Counted from the first letter of the stretch, positions 18,725-28,693 are shown. The stretch is 64,000 bases of DNA from Frigoribacterium sp. Leaf415 (GCF_001424645.1 NZ_LMQR01000001.1:365301-429300), one strand, 5' to 3'. Numbers and translations are program-made. Notes: generated by a model from the letters alone, not told the origin.

Positions 18725-20104
18725 ATGACCGACGCCACCGTGAGCACCCGCCCCGAGGGCGTGCTCAGCGGTCGCTACCGGCTGGCCACGCTGGGCATGT
18801 GCGCGCTGATCGGCATCGCGGCGTTCGAGTCGCTCGCGGTCACGACGATCATGCCGATCATCAGCCGCGAGCTCGACGGCGAGGCGCTCTACTCGCTCAG
18901 CTTCGCCGCGCCCCTCGCCTCGGGCCTGGTCGGCATGGTTCTGGCCGGCAACTGGGCCGACCGCAGCGGGCCCCGGGTCGTCGTGATCGCGTCGATGCTG
19001 CTGTTCGCCGTCGGGCTGCTCGTCGTCGGCACCGCGCCCGACATGGTCGTGCTGCTGCTCGGCCGCCTGGTGCAGGGCGTCGGCTCGGGCGCGGTCATCG
19101 TCGGGCTCTACGTCATGGTCGCCCGGCTCTACCCGCCGGGCCTGCACCCGTCGATCTTCGCGGGGTTCGCCGCGGCCTGGGTCGTGCCGGGGCTCGTCGG
19201 GCCGCTCGTCGCCGGCGTCGTGGCCGAGACGGTGGGCTGGCACTGGGTCTTCCTCGGGGCGCTCGGCCTCGCCGTCCCCGCGTTCTTCGCCGTCCTGCCG
19301 AGCCTGCGTCGCGTCCCTCCGCCCGTGGTGGCCGAGGGCGGGCAGCGCGTGCCCTGGAGCATCGGCCGCATCCTCTGGTCGGTCGGCGCGGCCCTCGGCG
19401 TGCTGGCCCTCAACCTGGTGTCCGAGTTCCCGACCTGGCTCACCGTCGTCGTCATCGTCGTGGCGGTCGTCGTCCTCGCCGTGGCCCTGAGGCCCCTGCT
19501 GCCGCCCGGCACGCTGCGCGCCGCCCCGGGGCTGCCCACCCTGGTGCTGCTGCGCGGCCTCGTCGGGGCGGCGTTCCTCGGCAGCGAGGTCTACATCCCG
19601 TACATGCTCTCGGCCGAATACGACTTCAGCGCCTCGGCCTCGGGCGTCACCCTGACCCTGGGGGCGCTCGGCTGGGCGTTCGCCAGTTGGGTGCAGGGGC
19701 GGCTCGGCGACCGGGTGGCCCAACGCGACGGCATCCGCATCGGCATCGTCCTGGTGCTGCTCGGCGTCGTCGTCGCCGCGCTGACCCCCCTGTTCCACCT
19801 GCCGCCGGCCTTCCTCATCGCGACCTGGGCCGTCGCCGGGTTCGGCATGGGGTTCATGTACCCGCGCTTCTCGGTGCTCGTCCTCGCCCTCTCGACCGAC
19901 TCCGAGCGAGGGTTCAACAGCTCGGCGCTGACCATCGCCGACTCCACCGGCTCGGCCGTCGCGCTGGCGCTGACCGGGGCCGCCTTCGGTTTGCTCGGCG
20001 GGGCGTCCAGCCCGATCGCCTTCGTGGCCTGCTTCGCGGTCGGCACGGGCGTGGCAGTGCTGGCGCTCGCCCTCAGCGGCCGTGCGGTGCCCCGGGGTCG
20101 GTGA
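18725..20104 (+). CDS. MFS transporter
   Basis: The 459-residue protein has about 14 hydrophobic helices and major-facilitator signatures: NWADRSGPRVV (motif A, loop 2-3) and LLLGRLVQGVGSG (helix 4). It resembles drug-efflux families rather than sugar carriers, but the substrate cannot be assigned. It starts only 20 bp after the lysozyme gene and may be read through from it. It is followed by an imperfect hairpin (20128-20146) and a GCGCCTCCT copy. Confidence 0.85.
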   Translation: MTDATVSTRPEGVLSGRYRLATLGMCALIGIAAFESLAVTTIMPIISRELDGEALYSLSFAAPLASGLVGMVLAGNWADRSGPRVVVIASMLLFAVGLLVVGTAPDMVVLLLGRLVQGVGSGAVIVGLYVMVARLYPPGLHPSIFAGFAAAWVVPGLVGPLVAGVVAETVGWHWVFLGALGLAVPAFFAVLPSLRRVPPPVVAEGGQRVPWSIGRILWSVGAALGVLALNLVSEFPTWLTVVVIVVAVVVLAVALRPLLPPGTLRAAPGLPTLVLLRGLVGAAFLGSEVYIPYMLSAEYDFSASASGVTLTLGALGWAFASWVQGRLGDRVAQRDGIRIGIVLVLLGVVVAALTPLFHLPPAFLIATWAVAGFGMGFMYPRFSVLVLALSTDSERGFNSSALTIADSTGSAVALALTGAAFGLLGGASSPIAFVACFAVGTGVAVLALALSGRAVPRGR

Positions 20105-20127
20105 CCGCGCCTCCTGCCCGCCGATCG

Positions 20128-20146
20128 CGTCGGCGCTCCGCCGACG
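20128..20146 (+). terminator. possible terminator hairpin after MFS gene
   Basis: CGTCGGCG (20128-20135) / CGCCGACG (20139-20146) form a stem with a three-base loop; there is no T run. Confidence 0.4.
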
Positions 20147-20206
20147 GTCGCTCGTCAGGACGCGTCGGTGACCCCCGGACGGGACGTCGGTGACCTCCGG
20201 GGAATG

Positions 20207-20242
20207 CATAATGGTCTCCGGACGACGATGTGTACGGTCACA
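20207..20242 (+). promoter_or_regulatory. LacI-type operator and -10 box ahead of the regulator gene
   Basis: The near-palindrome TGTGTACGGTCACA (20229-20242) follows a CATAAT hexamer (20207-20212), 30 bp before the GTG start of the LacI gene. An almost identical site lies before mmsA, so the regulator probably controls itself and the importer. Confidence 0.7.
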
Positions 20243-20271
20243 TCACCCGGTCACAAAGCGACGGAGCGACG

Positions 20272-21291
20272 GTGAAGCCTGACATCGACAAGGTGCGTGC
20301 TCCCAACATCCGCGACGTGGCCGCCCTCGCAGGGGTCTCGTACCAGACCGTCTCGCGCGTGCTCAACGACAGCCCGAGCATCCGGCCGAGCACCCGGCAG
20401 AAGGTGCTCGACGTCATCGACGAGATCGGCTACCGGCCGAACCAGGCCGCTCGGGCCCTGGTCACCAGCCGGTCGAAGGCCATCGGCGTGCTCACCCTGC
20501 AGAACGTCCACTTCGGGCCGCAGACGATCGTCAACGCCATCGAGGGAGAGGCCCGGACGGCCGGCTACCGGTTGAGCATCGCCAGCACGACCACGGCGTC
20601 CGACGACGTCCGGGCCAGCCTGCAGCTGCTGACCAACCAGGCGGTCGAGGCGATCATCGTCATCGCCCCGCAACGCAAGTTCTTCGACGTGATCGACGAG
20701 CTCGACCTCGACGTGCCCATCGTCGCGCTCGACTCGACGCAGCGTGCCCGGGCGCACAGCCTCTCGGTCGACCAGTTCGAGGGGGCGCGTCTCGCCACCC
20801 GGCACCTGATCGACCTCGGCCACCGGCACATCGTGCACGTCGCCGGTCCGCAGGACTGGATCGAGGCCGACGAGCGCATGCAGGGCTTCCTCTTCGAGAT
20901 GGGCGAGGCCGAGCTGTCGATCGAGCCGCCGATCCTCGGCGACCTGACCGCCGACTTCGGCTACACGGCCGGGCAAGAGCTGTTGCGTCGCCGCGACTTC
21001 ACCGCCGTGTTCTCGGCCAACGACCTGATGGCCGTCGGGCTGCTGCACGCCTTCCGCGAGGCCGACGTCGACGTGCCGCGCGAGGTCAGCGTCGTGGGCT
21101 TCGACGACTCACCGACCGCGCCGCATCTCTGGCCGCCGCTCACGACCGTGCGTCAGGACTTCGCCCTGATCGGTCGGCGCGCCGTCGAACTGGTCGTCGC
21201 CGAGCTCGAGGGCGGCACGGTCGTCGACCGCACGTTGATCCCCCCGGAACTCGTGGTGCGCGGGTCGACCTCGCGTCCCTGGTTCCTCTGA
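20272..21291 (+). CDS. LacI-family transcriptional regulator of the monosaccharide importer
   Basis: The 339-residue protein has an N-terminal helix-turn-helix with hinge (residues about 9-60; IRDVAALAGVSYQTVSRVLN, RPNQAARALVTSRS) and a periplasmic-binding-like effector domain (about 65-330; VSVVGFDDSPTAPHLWPPLTTVRQ). GTG 20272 is preferred over the upstream ATG 20230, which overlaps the operator; a GGAG lies upstream of the GTG. Its position before mmsA-mmsB-chvE and the shared operator suggest it represses that operon until the sugar, or a product of it, binds. The exact sugar is unknown. Confidence 0.9.
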   Translation: MKPDIDKVRAPNIRDVAALAGVSYQTVSRVLNDSPSIRPSTRQKVLDVIDEIGYRPNQAARALVTSRSKAIGVLTLQNVHFGPQTIVNAIEGEARTAGYRLSIASTTTASDDVRASLQLLTNQAVEAIIVIAPQRKFFDVIDELDLDVPIVALDSTQRARAHSLSVDQFEGARLATRHLIDLGHRHIVHVAGPQDWIEADERMQGFLFEMGEAELSIEPPILGDLTADFGYTAGQELLRRRDFTAVFSANDLMAVGLLHAFREADVDVPREVSVVGFDDSPTAPHLWPPLTTVRQDFALIGRRAVELVVAELEGGTVVDRTLIPPELVVRGSTSRPWFL

Positions 21292-21625
21292 CCGGCCCCG
21301 TGCCACACGGCGAGACGGGCCGTCAGGAGGCGCGGCGAGCGTCGGTCGGACCGGGTTCGATAACGGATCGGCATCGGCATTTGACAGCACCCCCTCTCGG
21401 GATTAGCTTTGCTCCAGTCGCAGTGTGAACGGTCACATTCGGCGGGTCCGGCACCTTTCGCCAGGCTCGACGAACGGCCCGGCACGGCGGCGACGAATCA
21501 CAGGAAGCCCGTCGGTGCACATCACCGGCGGACGACGACGAGGTCGAAGGTCGAGGACGACGTGCCCAGTGCCGTGACGCAGAGCGAGCAGCTCGCGAGC
21601 AGCCACATCCCCGGGGGTGCCCCGC
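21292..21625 (+). promoter_or_regulatory. promoter and operator of mmsA-mmsB-chvE
   Basis: TTGACA (21381-21386) and TAGCTT (21404-21409), 17 bp apart, form a good promoter. The palindrome TGTGAACGGTCACA (21424-21437) lies about 15 bp past the -10, where a bound repressor would block initiation or escape. The remaining leader of about 190 bases before mmsA has no recognised gene. Confidence 0.75.
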
Positions 21626-23176
21626 ATGGGCGTTGACTCTCCCGTCATCCTCGAGATGCGCTCCATCACGAAAGAATTCCCGGGCGTCAAGGCGCTCGAC
21701 GACGTGTCGATGCAGGTCCGCGCCGGTGAGGTGCACGCCATCTGCGGCGAGAACGGCGCCGGCAAGTCGACGCTGATGAAGGTCCTCTCGGGCGTCTACC
21801 CCTACGGCACCTACACGGGCGACATCGTCTACCAGGGTGCCGAGATGCGCTTCCGCGACATCCGCTCGAGCGAGTCGCAGGGCATCGTGATCATCCACCA
21901 AGAGCTGGCGCTGATCCCCGAGCTCTCGATCACCGAGAACATCTTCCTCGGCAACGAGCCGACCCGCTTCGGGGCCATCGACTGGCGCGCGGCCAAGACG
22001 AAGGCGATCGACCTGCTCGCCCGCGTGGGCCTGAAGGACGACCCCGACACCGCCATCAAGAACCTCGGCGTCGGCAAGCAGCAGCTCGTCGAGATCGCCA
22101 AGGCACTGAACAAGAACGTCAAGCTGCTGATCCTCGACGAGCCGACCGCCGCCCTGAACGAGGCCGACTCGCAGCACCTGCTCGACCTGATCCGCGGCCT
22201 CAAGGGTCGTGGCATCTCGTCGATCATGATCAGCCACAAGCTCAACGAGATCGAGGCCATCGCCGACTCCATCACGATCATCCGCGACGGCAAGACCATC
22301 GAGACGCTCGACGTGAAAGAGGACGGCGTCAACGAGGACCGCATCATCCGGGGCATGGTCGGCCGCAACCTGGCCAGTCGGTTCCCCGACCGCACGCCGA
22401 AGATCGGCGAGGTCTTCTTCGAGGTCAAGGACTGGTGGGTGCGCCACCCGCAGACCGCCGAACGCTTCGTCTGCAAGGGCTCGTCCATCACCGTCCGCAA
22501 GGGCGAGATCGTCGGCCTGGCCGGCCTGATGGGCGCCGGTCGCACCGAGCTCGCGATGAGCATCTTCGGTCGCTCGTACGGTCAGTTCGTCTCGGGCGAG
22601 ATCGTCAAGGACGGCGAGAAGATCGAGATCAAGAACGTCTCGGACGCGATCGACAACGGTCTGGCCTACGTGTCGGAAGACCGCAAGGTGCTCGGGCTCA
22701 ACCTGCTCGACGACATCAAGCGCTCGACGGTCGCGGCCAAGCTGACCAAGATCTCGAAGGCGTCGGTGGTCAACACCTACGAAGAGCACTCGATCGCCGA
22801 GGACTACCGCAAGAGCCTGCGCGTCAAGACCCCCACGGTCGACGAGGGCGTCGCCAAGCTGTCGGGCGGCAACCAGCAGAAGGTCGTCCTGGCGAAGTGG
22901 ATGTTCACCGACCCCGACCTGCTCATCCTCGACGAGCCCACGCGAGGCATCGACGTGGGCGCCAAGTTCGAGATCTACAACATCATCAACCAGCTCGCGG
23001 CGCAGGGCAAAGGCGTGATCGTCATCTCGTCCGAGCTGCCCGAGCTGCTGGGGCTCTCCGATCGCATCTACACGATCTTCGAGGGCACCGTCACGAACGA
23101 GATCGAGGCCTCCGAGGCCGACGCCGAGACGCTCATGCGAACCATGACCTCGAAGAAGAAGGAGCAAGCCGCATGA
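21626..23176 (+). CDS. mmsA: monosaccharide ABC transporter, ATP-binding protein
   Basis: The 516-residue double ATPase is of the sugar CUT2 family. The N-terminal half has Walker [10 protein letters not shown], an [15 protein letters not shown] signature and Walker [12 protein letters not shown]. The C-terminal half has the degenerate Walker [10 protein letters not shown] and [15 protein letters not shown], as expected for this family. The region matches the MmsA/GguA multiple-monosaccharide type. ATG 21626 is chosen because GGGGG lies eight bases upstream; an in-frame GTG at 21617 has no ribosome binding site. It overlaps mmsB by ATGA. Confidence 0.92.
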   Translation: MGVDSPVILEMRSITKEFPGVKALDDVSMQVRAGEVHAICGENGAGKSTLMKVLSGVYPYGTYTGDIVYQGAEMRFRDIRSSESQGIVIIHQELALIPELSITENIFLGNEPTRFGAIDWRAAKTKAIDLLARVGLKDDPDTAIKNLGVGKQQLVEIAKALNKNVKLLILDEPTAALNEADSQHLLDLIRGLKGRGISSIMISHKLNEIEAIADSITIIRDGKTIETLDVKEDGVNEDRIIRGMVGRNLASRFPDRTPKIGEVFFEVKDWWVRHPQTAERFVCKGSSITVRKGEIVGLAGLMGAGRTELAMSIFGRSYGQFVSGEIVKDGEKIEIKNVSDAIDNGLAYVSEDRKVLGLNLLDDIKRSTVAAKLTKISKASVVNTYEEHSIAEDYRKSLRVKTPTVDEGVAKLSGGNQQKVVLAKWMFTDPDLLILDEPTRGIDVGAKFEIYNIINQLAAQGKGVIVISSELPELLGLSDRIYTIFEGTVTNEIEASEADAETLMRTMTSKKKEQAA

Positions 23177-24540
23177 GTGGCATCAAAGACCTGAAGAAGG
23201 TGTTCGGCGGCAACACGTCGAACGCGCGCCAGTTCGGCATGATCGCGACGCTCGTCGTGGCCATCCTGATCTTCCAGGTGCTGACCGACGGGCTCACCCT
23301 GCAGCCCACGAACCTCATCGCCCTGGTCAGCCAGTACTCGTACATCCTGATCCTCGCCATCGGCATGGTGATGGTCATCGTGGCCGGCCACATCGACCTC
23401 TCGGTCGGTTCGGTCGCCGCCTTCAGCGGCATCGTCGTCGCCAAGGCGATGGACAGCTGGGGCCTGCCCTGGGGCGCCGCGATCCTGCTCGGCCTCGTCG
23501 TCGGCGTCGTCATCGGCGCCTGGCAGGGCTTCTGGGTCGCCTACGTCGGCGTCCCCGCCTTCATCGTGACGCTGGCCGGCATGCTGCTCTTCCGCGGTGC
23601 CAACCAGTTCGTGGGCAACGCCGACACCATCCCCGTGCCCGAGGGCTTCACGGTCATCGGTGCCGGTTACCTGCCCGAGTTCGGTCCGAACACCGGTTAC
23701 AACAACGCGACCCTGTTGCTCGGCCTCGTCATCATCGTCGCCGTGGTCTACAACGAGTTCCGTCTGCGCCGCATCCAGCAGAAGATGGGCTCCGAGCGGG
23801 CGCCCCTCTGGGTCAGCGCCGTCAAGCTGGTCGTGCTCGTCGCGATCGTCGCCTACGCGGCGACCCTCTTCGCCGGGGGCCGTGTCGGCACGTCCTTCCC
23901 GATCTCGGGCATCATCCTCGGCGTGCTCGTCCTGGTCTACGGCTTCGTGACGCAGAACACGATCTTCGGTCGCCACATCTACGCGGTCGGCGGCAACTCG
24001 CACGCCGCCGAGCTCTCGGGCGTCAAGGCGAAGCGCATCAACTTCTTCGTCATGATGAACATGTCCGTGCTCGCGGCCTTGGCCGGCATGATCTACGTCG
24101 CCCGTGCCGGTGCCTCCGGCCCGCAGGACGGCCTCAACTGGGAGCTCGACGCCATCGCCTCGGTCTTCATCGGTGGCGCGGCCGTCGCGGGCGGCATCGG
24201 CACCGTGACCGGCTCGATCGTCGGTGGTTTCGTCATCGCCGTGCTGAACAACGGCCTGCAACTCATGGGTGTCGGTTCCGACAAGGTGCAGATGATCAAG
24301 GGCCTCGTGCTGCTGATCGCCGTCGCCGTCGACGTCTACAACAAGAGCCAGGGCCGTCCGTCCATCACCGGCTTCCTCACCCGGGGCCTGCGCCGCGACA
24401 AGAACGGCATCGCCGCCTCCGACCTGACGCCGGGCGCCCAGAGCGGTGTCGGCCGTGACGCCGAGACGACCGAGCCCGCCCTCACCCCGAACGGCGACCT
24501 CTCGGACGTGCAGCGTCCCAAGGCCACCACGCCCAACTAG
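23173..24540 (+). CDS. mmsB: monosaccharide ABC transporter, permease
   Basis: This 455-residue inner-membrane permease belongs to the CUT2 family, with about 10-12 helices, the conserved [16 protein letters not shown] near residues 70-90 and [16 protein letters not shown] typical of the XylH/MmsB group. It passes sugar delivered by the ChvE-like lipoprotein. The C-terminal 50 residues form a hydrophilic Thr/Pro tail. The start overlaps the mmsA stop. A GC-rich stem-loop separates it from chvE. Confidence 0.92.
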   Translation: MSGIKDLKKVFGGNTSNARQFGMIATLVVAILIFQVLTDGLTLQPTNLIALVSQYSYILILAIGMVMVIVAGHIDLSVGSVAAFSGIVVAKAMDSWGLPWGAAILLGLVVGVVIGAWQGFWVAYVGVPAFIVTLAGMLLFRGANQFVGNADTIPVPEGFTVIGAGYLPEFGPNTGYNNATLLLGLVIIVAVVYNEFRLRRIQQKMGSERAPLWVSAVKLVVLVAIVAYAATLFAGGRVGTSFPISGIILGVLVLVYGFVTQNTIFGRHIYAVGGNSHAAELSGVKAKRINFFVMMNMSVLAALAGMIYVARAGASGPQDGLNWELDAIASVFIGGAAVAGGIGTVTGSIVGGFVIAVLNNGLQLMGVGSDKVQMIKGLVLLIAVAVDVYNKSQGRPSITGFLTRGLRRDKNGIAASDLTPGAQSGVGRDAETTEPALTPNGDLSDVQRPKATTPN

Positions 24541-24551
24541 ACCCACCACCC

Positions 24552-24582
24552 GCGCGCCCGTCCATCGACGGCCGGGCGCGCC
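24552..24582 (+). terminator. intercistronic hairpin between mmsB and chvE
   Basis: GCGCGCCCG near 24552-24560 pairs with CGGGCGCGC near 24573-24582. Stem-loops at this place in sugar operons often stabilise or partly terminate the message to give more binding protein; that effect is inferred. Confidence 0.45.
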
Positions 24583-24650
24583 TCCACCGGGAGTCCGCAC
24601 CGCGGGCGACCACACGGCACCACCCCTCACAACGAGAAAGTAGACACAGC

Positions 24651-25748
24651 ATGCGCAAACTCGCGCTGACGACCTTCGCGGTCGCCGCAGCAACGACGCT
24701 GATCCTGAGCGGCTGCTCGAACTCGGCCCGCACCGACGCGGGTTCGGGCGACGCGGCCTCGGGCTTCGAGTCCGGCTCGACCATCGGCGTGGCCCTGCCC
24801 GCCAAGACGAGCGAGAACTGGGTCCTCGCCGGTGACCTGTTCACCAAGGACCTCACCGACGCCGGCTTCAAGCCCGACGTGCAGTACGCGGCCGCCAGCG
24901 GCACCGTCGCGAACCAGCAGGACGAGATCCAGTCCATGGTCACCAAGGGCGCCAAGGTCATCATCATCGGTGCCGCCGACGGTGGCCAGCTCGGCACCCA
25001 GGTCAAGGCCGCCCACGACGCCGGCGCCGTGGTCATCGCCTACGACCGCCTGATCCTCAACACCGAGGACGTCGACTACTACGTCGCGTACGACAACTTC
25101 AAGGTCGGCGAGCTCCAGGGTCAGGCCCTGCTCGACGGCATGGCCGCCAAGAAGGCCGAGGGCCCGTACAACATCGAGCTGTTCTCCGGTTCGTCCGACG
25201 ACGCCAACTCGAAGGTCTTCTTCGACGGCGCGATGAGCGTCCTGCAGCCGAAGATCGACGACGGCACCCTCGTCGTCGCCTCGGGTCAGACCGACATCAA
25301 GCAGACGGCGACCGACGGCTGGAAGCCCGAGAACGCCCAGCGCCGCATGGACTCGCTGCTCACCAGCACCTACGGCTCCACCGAGCTCGACGGCGTCCTG
25401 AGCCCGAACGACACCCTGGCCCGCGCCATCATCACCTCGGTGAAGCAGGCCGGCAAGGACATCCCGGTCGTCACCGGTCAGGACTCCGAGGTCGAGTCGG
25501 TCAAGTCGATCATGGCCGGCGAGCAGTACTCCACCATCAACAAGGACACCCGCAACCTCGTGAAGCAGGCCGTCGCGATGGTCAGCTCGCTCAGCAAGGG
25601 CGACAAGGCCGAGACGAACGACGACAAGTCGTACGACAACGGCAGCAAGGTCGTCCCGGCCTACCTGCTGCCCCCGCAGATCGTGACCAAGGAGAACGCC
25701 GCCGAGGCGTACGCCAACGACACGACGCTCGAGCCGCTCACCAAGTAA
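24651..25748 (+). CDS. chvE: monosaccharide-binding lipoprotein
   Basis: The 365-residue solute-binding protein has a lipoprotein signal ending at Cys22 (LILSGC). A type-1 periplasmic-binding fold follows (SENWVLAGDLFTKDL, IIIGAADGGQLG, VIAYDRLILNTEDVDYYVAYDN). It closely fits the ChvE/multiple-monosaccharide family. It is anchored to the membrane outside the cell and delivers sugars to MmsAB. A GAGAAAG box lies upstream of the ATG. It is the last gene of the operon and is followed by a strong hairpin. Confidence 0.92.
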   Translation: MRKLALTTFAVAAATTLILSGCSNSARTDAGSGDAASGFESGSTIGVALPAKTSENWVLAGDLFTKDLTDAGFKPDVQYAAASGTVANQQDEIQSMVTKGAKVIIIGAADGGQLGTQVKAAHDAGAVVIAYDRLILNTEDVDYYVAYDNFKVGELQGQALLDGMAAKKAEGPYNIELFSGSSDDANSKVFFDGAMSVLQPKIDDGTLVVASGQTDIKQTATDGWKPENAQRRMDSLLTSTYGSTELDGVLSPNDTLARAIITSVKQAGKDIPVVTGQDSEVESVKSIMAGEQYSTINKDTRNLVKQAVAMVSSLSKGDKAETNDDKSYDNGSKVVPAYLLPPQIVTKENAAEAYANDTTLEPLTK

Positions 25749-25780
25749 CACCCTCGCTGCCGTCCGGCAGCACCGGCACC

Positions 25781-25810
25781 GGCCGGGCACCCCGCACGGG
25801 GTGCCCGGCC
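25781..25810 (+). terminator. terminator hairpin after chvE
   Basis: A perfect 13-bp inverted repeat, GGCCGGGCACCCC (25781-25793) / GGGGTGCCCGGCC (25798-25810), has a GCAC loop. It lies 32 bp past the stop. Confidence 0.85.
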
Positions 25811-25840
25811 GTCGTCGTCGGTGGGCGGTATCGTGCGTCC

Positions 25841-26398
25841 GTGGACACCGACCGACGAGCGCAGGAGGCGCGGGCGGCGTCCGCGACGCCGGTCACGGTC
25901 GAGCTGCTGCTCGCGTCGCCCCGGTCCCGCTACGTCGGCCGCCCCGCCGACGGCCCGGCCCCGGCCCCGACCACGGGGCCTGAGTCGCACGACGCCGTCA
26001 CCGTGCGTGCCCACCTCGGCATCGTGGGCGATCGTTACTTCAACGCCCCCGCGCACCGCGGCGCGTCGGTCACGCTGTTCGCGGCCGAGCAGCTCGAGCA
26101 CGTGGCCCGTGTGCTCGACCTGCCCGAGGGCACGGTGCTCGAAGCCGCCCTGACGCGGCGCAACGTGGTCGTGCGCGGCGTCGACGTCGACGCGCTCGTG
26201 GGGCACGAGTTCGACCTCGACACGGGTGACGGCCCGGTGTCGTTCCGGGCGAACCGGGCGGCGAACCCGTGCGCGTGGATGGACGTGGTCTTCGGCACGG
26301 GGGCGTTCCGTGCCCTGCGAGGGCGTGGCGGAGTCCGCTGCGAACCGCTCACCGACGGGGTGCTGCGCGTGGGGCCGGGACTGCTGCGCGCCTCCTAG
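25841..26398 (+). CDS. MOSC-domain-like protein
   Basis: This 185-residue soluble protein matches small MOSC-like proteins: RRNVVVRGVDVDALVGHEFD in the centre and NRAANPCAWMDVVF followed by RGRGGVRCEPLTDGVLRVG. The conserved Cys of NPCAWM corresponds to the cysteine typical of MOSC domains, which handle sulfur in molybdenum-cofactor proteins. No Moco genes are nearby, so the role is open. The start is GTG with TATCGT exactly six bases upstream (25829-25834), suggesting leaderless mRNA. Both the N-terminus (EARAAS) and the end (RAS-stop) carry copies of the dispersed GCGCCTCCT motif. Confidence 0.75.
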   Translation: MDTDRRAQEARAASATPVTVELLLASPRSRYVGRPADGPAPAPTTGPESHDAVTVRAHLGIVGDRYFNAPAHRGASVTLFAAEQLEHVARVLDLPEGTVLEAALTRRNVVVRGVDVDALVGHEFDLDTGDGPVSFRANRAANPCAWMDVVFGTGAFRALRGRGGVRCEPLTDGVLRVGPGLLRAS

Positions 26399-26444
26399 GC
26401 GTCTCGACGCGCGGACGGTTCGGCAGAGCCGGGACCGCGGCGGG

Positions 26445-27011
26445 TCAGCCCCACCAGGTGGGCAGCATGAGGTTCATGGTGTCGAGCAGGGCGCGTCGAC
26501 TCGTGCGCTTGCCGCCGAGCCAGGCCTCGATGGCGCCCACGAGCCCGTGCGCGAGGTGGCCGGCGGCGATGTGCACCGCGAGCCCCTCGGGCAGGCTGCC
26601 GGCGGGCAGGGTGCCGAGGTGCTGCACGCTGGACTCCTCGAAGTGGCGGGCCAGCGCCTGGTGGATCGAGGCGTCGAGCGGGTCGGGCAGGGCGAGGCGG
26701 TAGATCTCGCGGTAGCGCACGACGTGGTCGACGACCTTCTCCATCGCGCGACGCGTCGCATCGGAGCCGTCGGCCCGGCCCTCGAGCCGCAGCGCGTGGT
26801 CCTCGTCGCGGATGGCGTCGAGCTCGGGGGTGAGGACCGCGGTGAGCAAGCTGCCGGGCGAGGTCGCATGACTGTAGAACGTCGCGCGGTTGATGCCCGC
26901 GGCCCGCGTGACGTCGGCGACGGAGATGCTCGACACGGCGCGGGTCGAGGCGAGCTCGACGATCGCGGTGTGCAGCGCCTTGGTGGTCTGGACGATGCGC
27001 GCGTCGACCAT
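26445..27011 (-). CDS. TetR-family transcriptional regulator
   Basis: The 188-residue repressor has an N-terminal helix-turn-helix (about residues 22-55; ISVADVTRAAGINRATFYSH) and a helical ligand-binding C-terminal part. The ATG at 27011 has an excellent AGGAGGA box; the frame extends much further upstream without family similarity. It is divergent from a Bcr/CflA-type MFS efflux gene across 328 bp, so it probably represses that gene until a drug-like ligand binds. Confidence 0.9.
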   Translation of the reverse strand: MVDARIVQTTKALHTAIVELASTRAVSSISVADVTRAAGINRATFYSHATSPGSLLTAVLTPELDAIRDEDHALRLEGRADGSDATRRAMEKVVDHVVRYREIYRLALPDPLDASIHQALARHFEESSVQHLGTLPAGSLPEGLAVHIAAGHLAHGLVGAIEAWLGGKRTSRRALLDTMNLMLPTWWG

Positions 27012-27339
27012 GGACGTTCCTCCTCGAGTGCCCGCACGGGACGATCGCGTCCCGGGCTCGGTCGAGCCTAGACCGGGCCGGGGCGTCGTGACGGCACGGC
27101 GCGGGGGCTGTCGCCCCGGTGCGCGACCGGGATAGGCTGGGAAGCGACGGGTGTCGTGCACCGGCGCCGTCCTCCCACCCCCCTCGAACCACGTGGTGGT
27201 CGTGCGCGTCGGCGCGGTCGCATCGATTCGATCCGCGAGCCGTCCCGCTCGTCGGGGCCGCGCCTCCTCGCGGTCGCCGAGCCCGACCACCCCACCGTGA
27301 CCACCCCGCCGTGACCACCCCTCAGACAGGACCTGCCTC
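27012..27339. promoter_or_regulatory. divergent region between TetR and MFS genes
   Basis: The 328 bases contain TAGGCT near 27133 as a possible -10 and a GCGCCTCCT copy near 27262. Three direct repeats of GTGACCACC occur (near 27297, 27311 and at the MFS start 27340). No gene was seen; a clear TetR palindrome could not be picked out by eye. Confidence 0.35.
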
Positions 27340-28569
27340 GTGACCACCGTCGTCCACCCGGGTGACTCCCTGACCCGCCGCCAGCGGCTCGTCTACGTCG
27401 TCGTCCTCGGCGCGCTCACCGCGCTCGGGCCGTTCACGATCGACCTCTACCTGCCGGCCTTCCCCCAGCTCAGCCGCGACTTCTCGGTCGACAGCGGGGT
27501 CATCCAGCTGACCCTGACGGCGACGACCATCGGGTTCGGCGTCGGCCAGTTGCTGGTCGGCCCGTGGAGCGACAAGGTCGGGCGCCGCACGCCGTTGATC
27601 GTGGCGACCGCCGTGCACATCCTCGCCAGCATCGGAGCCGCCAGCGCGCCGACCATCGAGCTGCTCGCGGTGTTCCGGGTGCTGCAGGGCATGGGGGCCG
27701 CCGCCGGTGGCGTCGTCGCCATGGCGACGGTGCGCGACCTGTTCGGTGGGCTGCCGCTCGTGCGCATGCTGTCGCGCCTCGCCCTGGTGAACGGGCTCGC
27801 CCCGATCGTCGCGCCCGTCATCGGATCGCAGCTGCTGGCCTTCACGAGCTGGCGGGGCATCTTCGTATTCCTGGTGGCCTACGGCGCGTTCGTGATCATC
27901 GCCGCCATCTTCCTGATCGTCGAGACGCTGCCGCCCGCGCGACGGCACGAGGCCGGGCACACGACCCTCGGGCAGCGCTACAAGGTGCTCTTCAGCGACC
28001 GGATCTTCGTCGGCGTCGCCCTGATCGGGGCGATGGTCTTCTCGGGTCTGTTCTCGTACCTCTCGGCGTCGTCGTTCCTCTTCCAAGAGGTGTACGGGCT
28101 GAACGCCCAGCAGTACGGGTACCTGTTCGCGATCAACTCGCTCGGGATCGTCGCCGGCGTGCAGATCAGCTCGCGGCTGGCCCGTCGGATCGGGCCGCAG
28201 TGGATACTCGCCTGCTCGACGGTCGTGCTGCTGCTCGCGGCCGCGGCGATCGTCGTGCTCGACTCGCTCGGTGCCGGGCTCGTGGGCATCCTCGTGCCGT
28301 TGTGGTTCTTCATCGCGGCCTGCGGATTCTCGTTCCCGCAGGTCCAGGTGCTCGGCCTCGCCAACCACGGGAAAGAGGCGGGCACGGCGGCGTCGTTGCT
28401 CGGCGCGCTGAACTTCGGCCTGGCGGGACTCATCTCGCCCGTGGTCGGGTTCCTCGGCATCGGCTCGGCCGTCCCGATGGGCAGCGTCATGGTCGCCACC
28501 TCGTGCGTGGCCATCGCGAGCCTCTGGCTGCTGGTGCGCCCGCGGACGGTGCCGGCGCTCGGTCGCTGA
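27340..28569 (+). CDS. Bcr/CflA-type MFS multidrug transporter
   Basis: The 409-residue protein has 12 predicted helices. Motif A (GPWSDKVGRRTPLIV), FTIDLYLPAFPQLSRDF at the start and VFRVLQGMGAAAGGVVAMA in helix 4 place it in the Bcr/CflA (DHA1) drug-efflux group. The start is GTG. The divergent TetR gene is its likely regulator. The downstream region carries a tandem array of motif-like repeats. Confidence 0.9.
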   Translation: MTTVVHPGDSLTRRQRLVYVVVLGALTALGPFTIDLYLPAFPQLSRDFSVDSGVIQLTLTATTIGFGVGQLLVGPWSDKVGRRTPLIVATAVHILASIGAASAPTIELLAVFRVLQGMGAAAGGVVAMATVRDLFGGLPLVRMLSRLALVNGLAPIVAPVIGSQLLAFTSWRGIFVFLVAYGAFVIIAAIFLIVETLPPARRHEAGHTTLGQRYKVLFSDRIFVGVALIGAMVFSGLFSYLSASSFLFQEVYGLNAQQYGYLFAINSLGIVAGVQISSRLARRIGPQWILACSTVVLLLAAAAIVVLDSLGAGLVGILVPLWFFIAACGFSFPQVQVLGLANHGKEAGTAASLLGALNFGLAGLISPVVGFLGIGSAVPMGSVMVATSCVAIASLWLLVRPRTVPALGR

Positions 28570-28680
28570 CCCGCGCCTCCTGCTCGTCCGTCGCCGACCC
28601 GGGCCTCCCGGTCGCCGACCCGCGCGTCGCGGTCGCCGACCCGCGCGTCGTGGTCGTCGGTCGCCGACCCGCGCCTCCCG
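28568..28680. repeat. tandem array of about five degenerate 21-26-bp repeats
   Basis: Five units begin with GACCCGCGCCTCC or close variants (GACCCGGGCCTCC, GACCCGCGCGTCG) separated by GGTCGCC-type spacers, between the MFS and PAP2 genes. The units are diverged copies of the dispersed GCGCCTCCT element. Confidence 0.75.
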
Positions 28681-28693
28681 GTACCGTCTGGGG

